Source: a candidate division Zixibacteria bacterium RBG-1
GTDB lineage: Bacteria > Zixibacteria > MSB-5A5 > DSPP01 > RBG-1
Direction: 5' to 3'
DNA length: 64,000 nucleotides
Assembly: GCA_000447245.1 (NCBI GenBank)
Contig: AUYT01000001.1
Span: 228,825 to 292,824, forward strand
Notes under the pieces: generated by a model
Database searches by the model: none
The model's input: the letters and a program-made list of their open reading frames with translations, nothing else
Told to the model about the DNA's origin: nothing
Position numbers and translations under genes: made by a program
Part shown: positions 62,131-64,000 of the stretch, one piece after another
How the letters are laid out: each line of letters starts with the position of its first letter
Position numbering within the stretch: position 1 is the stretch's first letter

Positions 62131-62781
62131 ATGCAAAACATTAGAAAGATTTCGGATTCCACTATTCGTCGACTGTCTTTGTATTATAGAGCCTTATCCA
62201 ATTCTGAAAAAGACGGTTACTTCACGGTCTCTTCCCAGGATTTAGCCAAAAAAGAAAGATTGACGCCGGCACAGGTCCGAAAAGATTTATCCTTCTTCGG
62301 CTCTTTCGGCACCCGGGGTTTGGGTTATCCGGTCAAAGAATTAAAAGAGAAAATCGGCTCGATTTTAGGATTGAACCGTTCCTGGAATGTGGCTTTAATC
62401 GGAGTAGGAAATTTGGGTTCAGCCCTGGCTTCTTACAAAGAATTTCAGAAGCAGGGGTTTCACATCAAACTTTTGTTTGACAACGATCCTAAAAAAATTG
62501 GCAGTTCCATAGACGGGATACCGATTTTAGATATCAAGCAGATAGGCACTCAATTAAAGCAGAATAAGATTGACTTGGTAATTATGACCTTACCTGGCCA
62601 TACCGCACAAGGTGTGGCAGAGGAGGTGGTCAGAGCCGGAGTAAAAGCGATTTTGAATTTCGCCCCGGTCAGCCTAAAAGTTCCGGAAGATGTTTTTTTA
62701 AGAAATGAGAATATGGCTATCGAACTGGAATACCTTTCTTTTTGTCTGAAAAACAGAAATAATCCGGGGAAACACGCTTAA
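62131..62781 (+). CDS. rex: redox-sensing transcriptional repressor
   Basis: 216 residues, the family length. Senses the NADH/NAD+ ratio and represses anaerobic respiration and fermentation genes. N-terminal winged helix with IRKISDSTIRRLSLYYRAL and LTPAQVRKDLSFFGSFGTRGLGYPV. The Rossmann NADH domain has ALIGVGNLGSALASY near residue 90. The C-terminal domain-swap helix ends ELEYLSFCLKN. Its own operator precedes the gene. The start is the first ATG after the operator. Confidence 0.96.
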   Translation: MQNIRKISDSTIRRLSLYYRALSNSEKDGYFTVSSQDLAKKERLTPAQVRKDLSFFGSFGTRGLGYPVKELKEKIGSILGLNRSWNVALIGVGNLGSALASYKEFQKQGFHIKLLFDNDPKKIGSSIDGIPILDIKQIGTQLKQNKIDLVIMTLPGHTAQGVAEEVVRAGVKAILNFAPVSLKVPEDVFLRNENMAIELEYLSFCLKNRNNPGKHA

Positions 62782-62811
62782 GATTATTTACAGCCGTAAA
62801 TTTTCCCTCGG

Positions 62812-64000
62812 CTAAACCGCAGGTTTATCCGATTTCACCAACTCCGTTTTTCCGATCAAAACCGCCGCCAGTTTTTTCATGACCGTAAAAAGCTCCAATT
62901 TGGCAGGTTCATTCAGATATCTCTTTTTAAAATCCGGATTGGAGATTTCAGTTGCTATATCCCTTAAAACCTCCACCGCTTTTTCCAGCTCCAGATAGCT
63001 ATTTTCATAATCGTTTTTAGCCAGAAAAGTTTTCCCTGAATAAAAATGGGACAGCCACATCAGCTCTTTCTTCTGCAGCTGCTGGGCCTCCTCTGCAGCC
63101 GTATTCAAAAACCCCAGAGCCTCATCCAGGTTTTTTTGCTCGAGATAAATTTTACCTTTAAGCAAATAAAATTCCGGCTGAAAATAACCGAAATCTCCGG
63201 TCTCAAAAAGGGCTTCAGTTTCCTTAAGCCGCTTTTCCAATTCAGAAAAGTTCCGGCTTTCCAAAAGGATAAAGCCCCAGCTTAGATTCAAAGCGATCCG
63301 GTCCTCGCTGAAGTTATTTTTTTGGGCCATTTGGCTGGCTTCCTGGATATAAGCCAGGCCTTTCTTATAATTTTTCTCCTGCAAAGCCAAATTAGTTTCA
63401 ATCAGATAAGCCTGGATTTGAGATTTGGGGTCCTCTAGCTCCTTTAATCTGGAATAAGCCTGAGCCAGATAATCTTTGGCTAAAGAGGGCTGGTTCAAAG
63501 CCAGATAGAATTGAGATAGGTCTAAAAGCATCCAGGTTTCCAATTCTTTATCTCCGATAGAGGTAGCGGTTTTCCAGGCCTGCCTTAAAAATTCCTGGGC
63601 TTTGGTATAGGCAGCCAAATCCAGATAAGTTTTACCCAGTAATCTTTGAATTCTCCCCAAGCGGGCTTTAAAATCAATTTCTTGGGCTAGCTTCAGACCT
63701 ACTTCTCCGAAATTTAAAGCCAAAAAAAATTTTCCGGTCTTAAAATAACTCTCGGTTAAATTTTCCAGATTAAACAGTTCCTCTTTTTTGTTTTCCGTTT
63801 TTTTATTTAATTCCCAGGACTCATTCAATGAAACAATGGCTTCCTGATATTTACCCAAAGCCATGTTGACCACTCCGATATTGTTCAAAGTCCGGGCTTT
63901 TTCCTCTAAATTATCTAAATTCCGTTTGAGCTCCAGAGAGCGGTGATAAAAACTCAGGGCTTGGTGGTACTGATTCTGGCTGAGATACAGGGAGCCGATG
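62812..64000 (-). CDS. TPR-repeat protein, 5' end cut by window edge
   Basis: The frame is open to the window edge at 64000, beyond the first ATG at 63888, reading GSLYLSQNQYHQALSFYHRSLELKRNLDN. At least eight TPR-type repeats (ALGKYQEAIVSLNESWELNKK, SLAKDYLAQAYSRLKELED) are present, ending with the block EISNPDFKKRYLNEPAKLELF seen near the end of large TPR signalling proteins. Such tails occur in TPR-regulated kinases or adenylate cyclases, so an N-terminal effector domain may lie outside the window. Confidence 0.8.
   Translation of the reverse strand, partial: IGSLYLSQNQYHQALSFYHRSLELKRNLDNLEEKARTLNNIGVVNMALGKYQEAIVSLNESWELNKKTENKKEELFNLENLTESYFKTGKFFLALNFGEVGLKLAQEIDFKARLGRIQRLLGKTYLDLAAYTKAQEFLRQAWKTATSIGDKELETWMLLDLSQFYLALNQPSLAKDYLAQAYSRLKELEDPKSQIQAYLIETNLALQEKNYKKGLAYIQEASQMAQKNNFSEDRIALNLSWGFILLESRNFSELEKRLKETEALFETGDFGYFQPEFYLLKGKIYLEQKNLDEALGFLNTAAEEAQQLQKKELMWLSHFYSGKTFLAKNDYENSYLELEKAVEVLRDIATEISNPDFKKRYLNEPAKLELFTVMKKLAAVLIGKTELVKSDKPAV

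Overview
The window looks like the replication-origin neighbourhood of a Gram-negative-type bacterium from a poorly sampled lineage, probably an uncultured member of the FCB group (Zixibacteria or a similar candidate phylum). This placement is an inference. It rests on the secreted dockerin-type proteins ending in SGVCC, the LVIVD and 'NFQG' surface proteins, the lipoprotein-rich periplasmic set, and intergenic spaces packed with short dispersed repeats.

Layout. 0-12.6 kb (mostly minus strand): a probable operon of sirtuin, nucleotidyltransferase, TPR/TonB-C lipoprotein, pyrK, pyrD and pyrF; an HEAT/HD-GYP pair; a DUF2007-like protein; murQ; an LVIVD lipoprotein. 12.8-16 kb (plus): rhodanese, DoxX/MauE-like protein, and a surface-fibre plus dockerin gene pair. 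16-18 kb: a duplicated 95-codon gene set in repeat-rich DNA. 18-31 kb: mnmG, mscL, osmC, two unknowns, a SpoIIE-type phosphatase, a selenium-binding-protein-like lipoprotein, VOC proteins, a DUF421 protein, a perfect parS site and a large hybrid histidine kinase. 31-42 kb: a zinc peptidase lipoprotein, rsmG, a dockerin protein, mnmE, a self-contained two-gene cassette (sigma-region-2-like plus ParB/DGxH-like), then yidC, yidD, rnpA and rpmH. 42-58 kb (all plus): dnaA, dnaN, a membrane protein, a zinc-ribbon/HTH protein, recF, dciA-like, gyrB, accessory genes and gyrA. 58-64 kb: TPR protein, a 24-residue Cys-rich peptide, a second fibre/dockerin pair, rex with its operator, and a partial TPR gene.

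Replication. Transcription diverges around rpmH/dnaA: most genes to the left are on the minus strand and all genes from dnaA to rex are on the plus strand. Palindromic DnaA boxes precede dnaA. Three near-consensus boxes followed by an AT-rich tract lie between dnaA and dnaN. These point to oriC at about 42-44.3 kb. parS lies about 14 kb away, with no canonical parA/parB in view.

The most unusual theme is that dispersed repeats have entered coding sequence in frame. A 49-bp partly palindromic element occurs twice inside recF. A 35-bp block identical to one upstream of dnaN lies inside rsmG. A CCCTCTCC-type repeat forms part of a dockerin signal peptide. Repeats also form the N-terminal extension of the yidD ORF. 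A filled/empty site pair in the duplicated 95-codon genes suggests one repeat family has been mobile. Two genes, recF and a surface fibre, are broken by single-base frameshifts in homopolymers. These may be assembly errors, slippage sites or phase variation.
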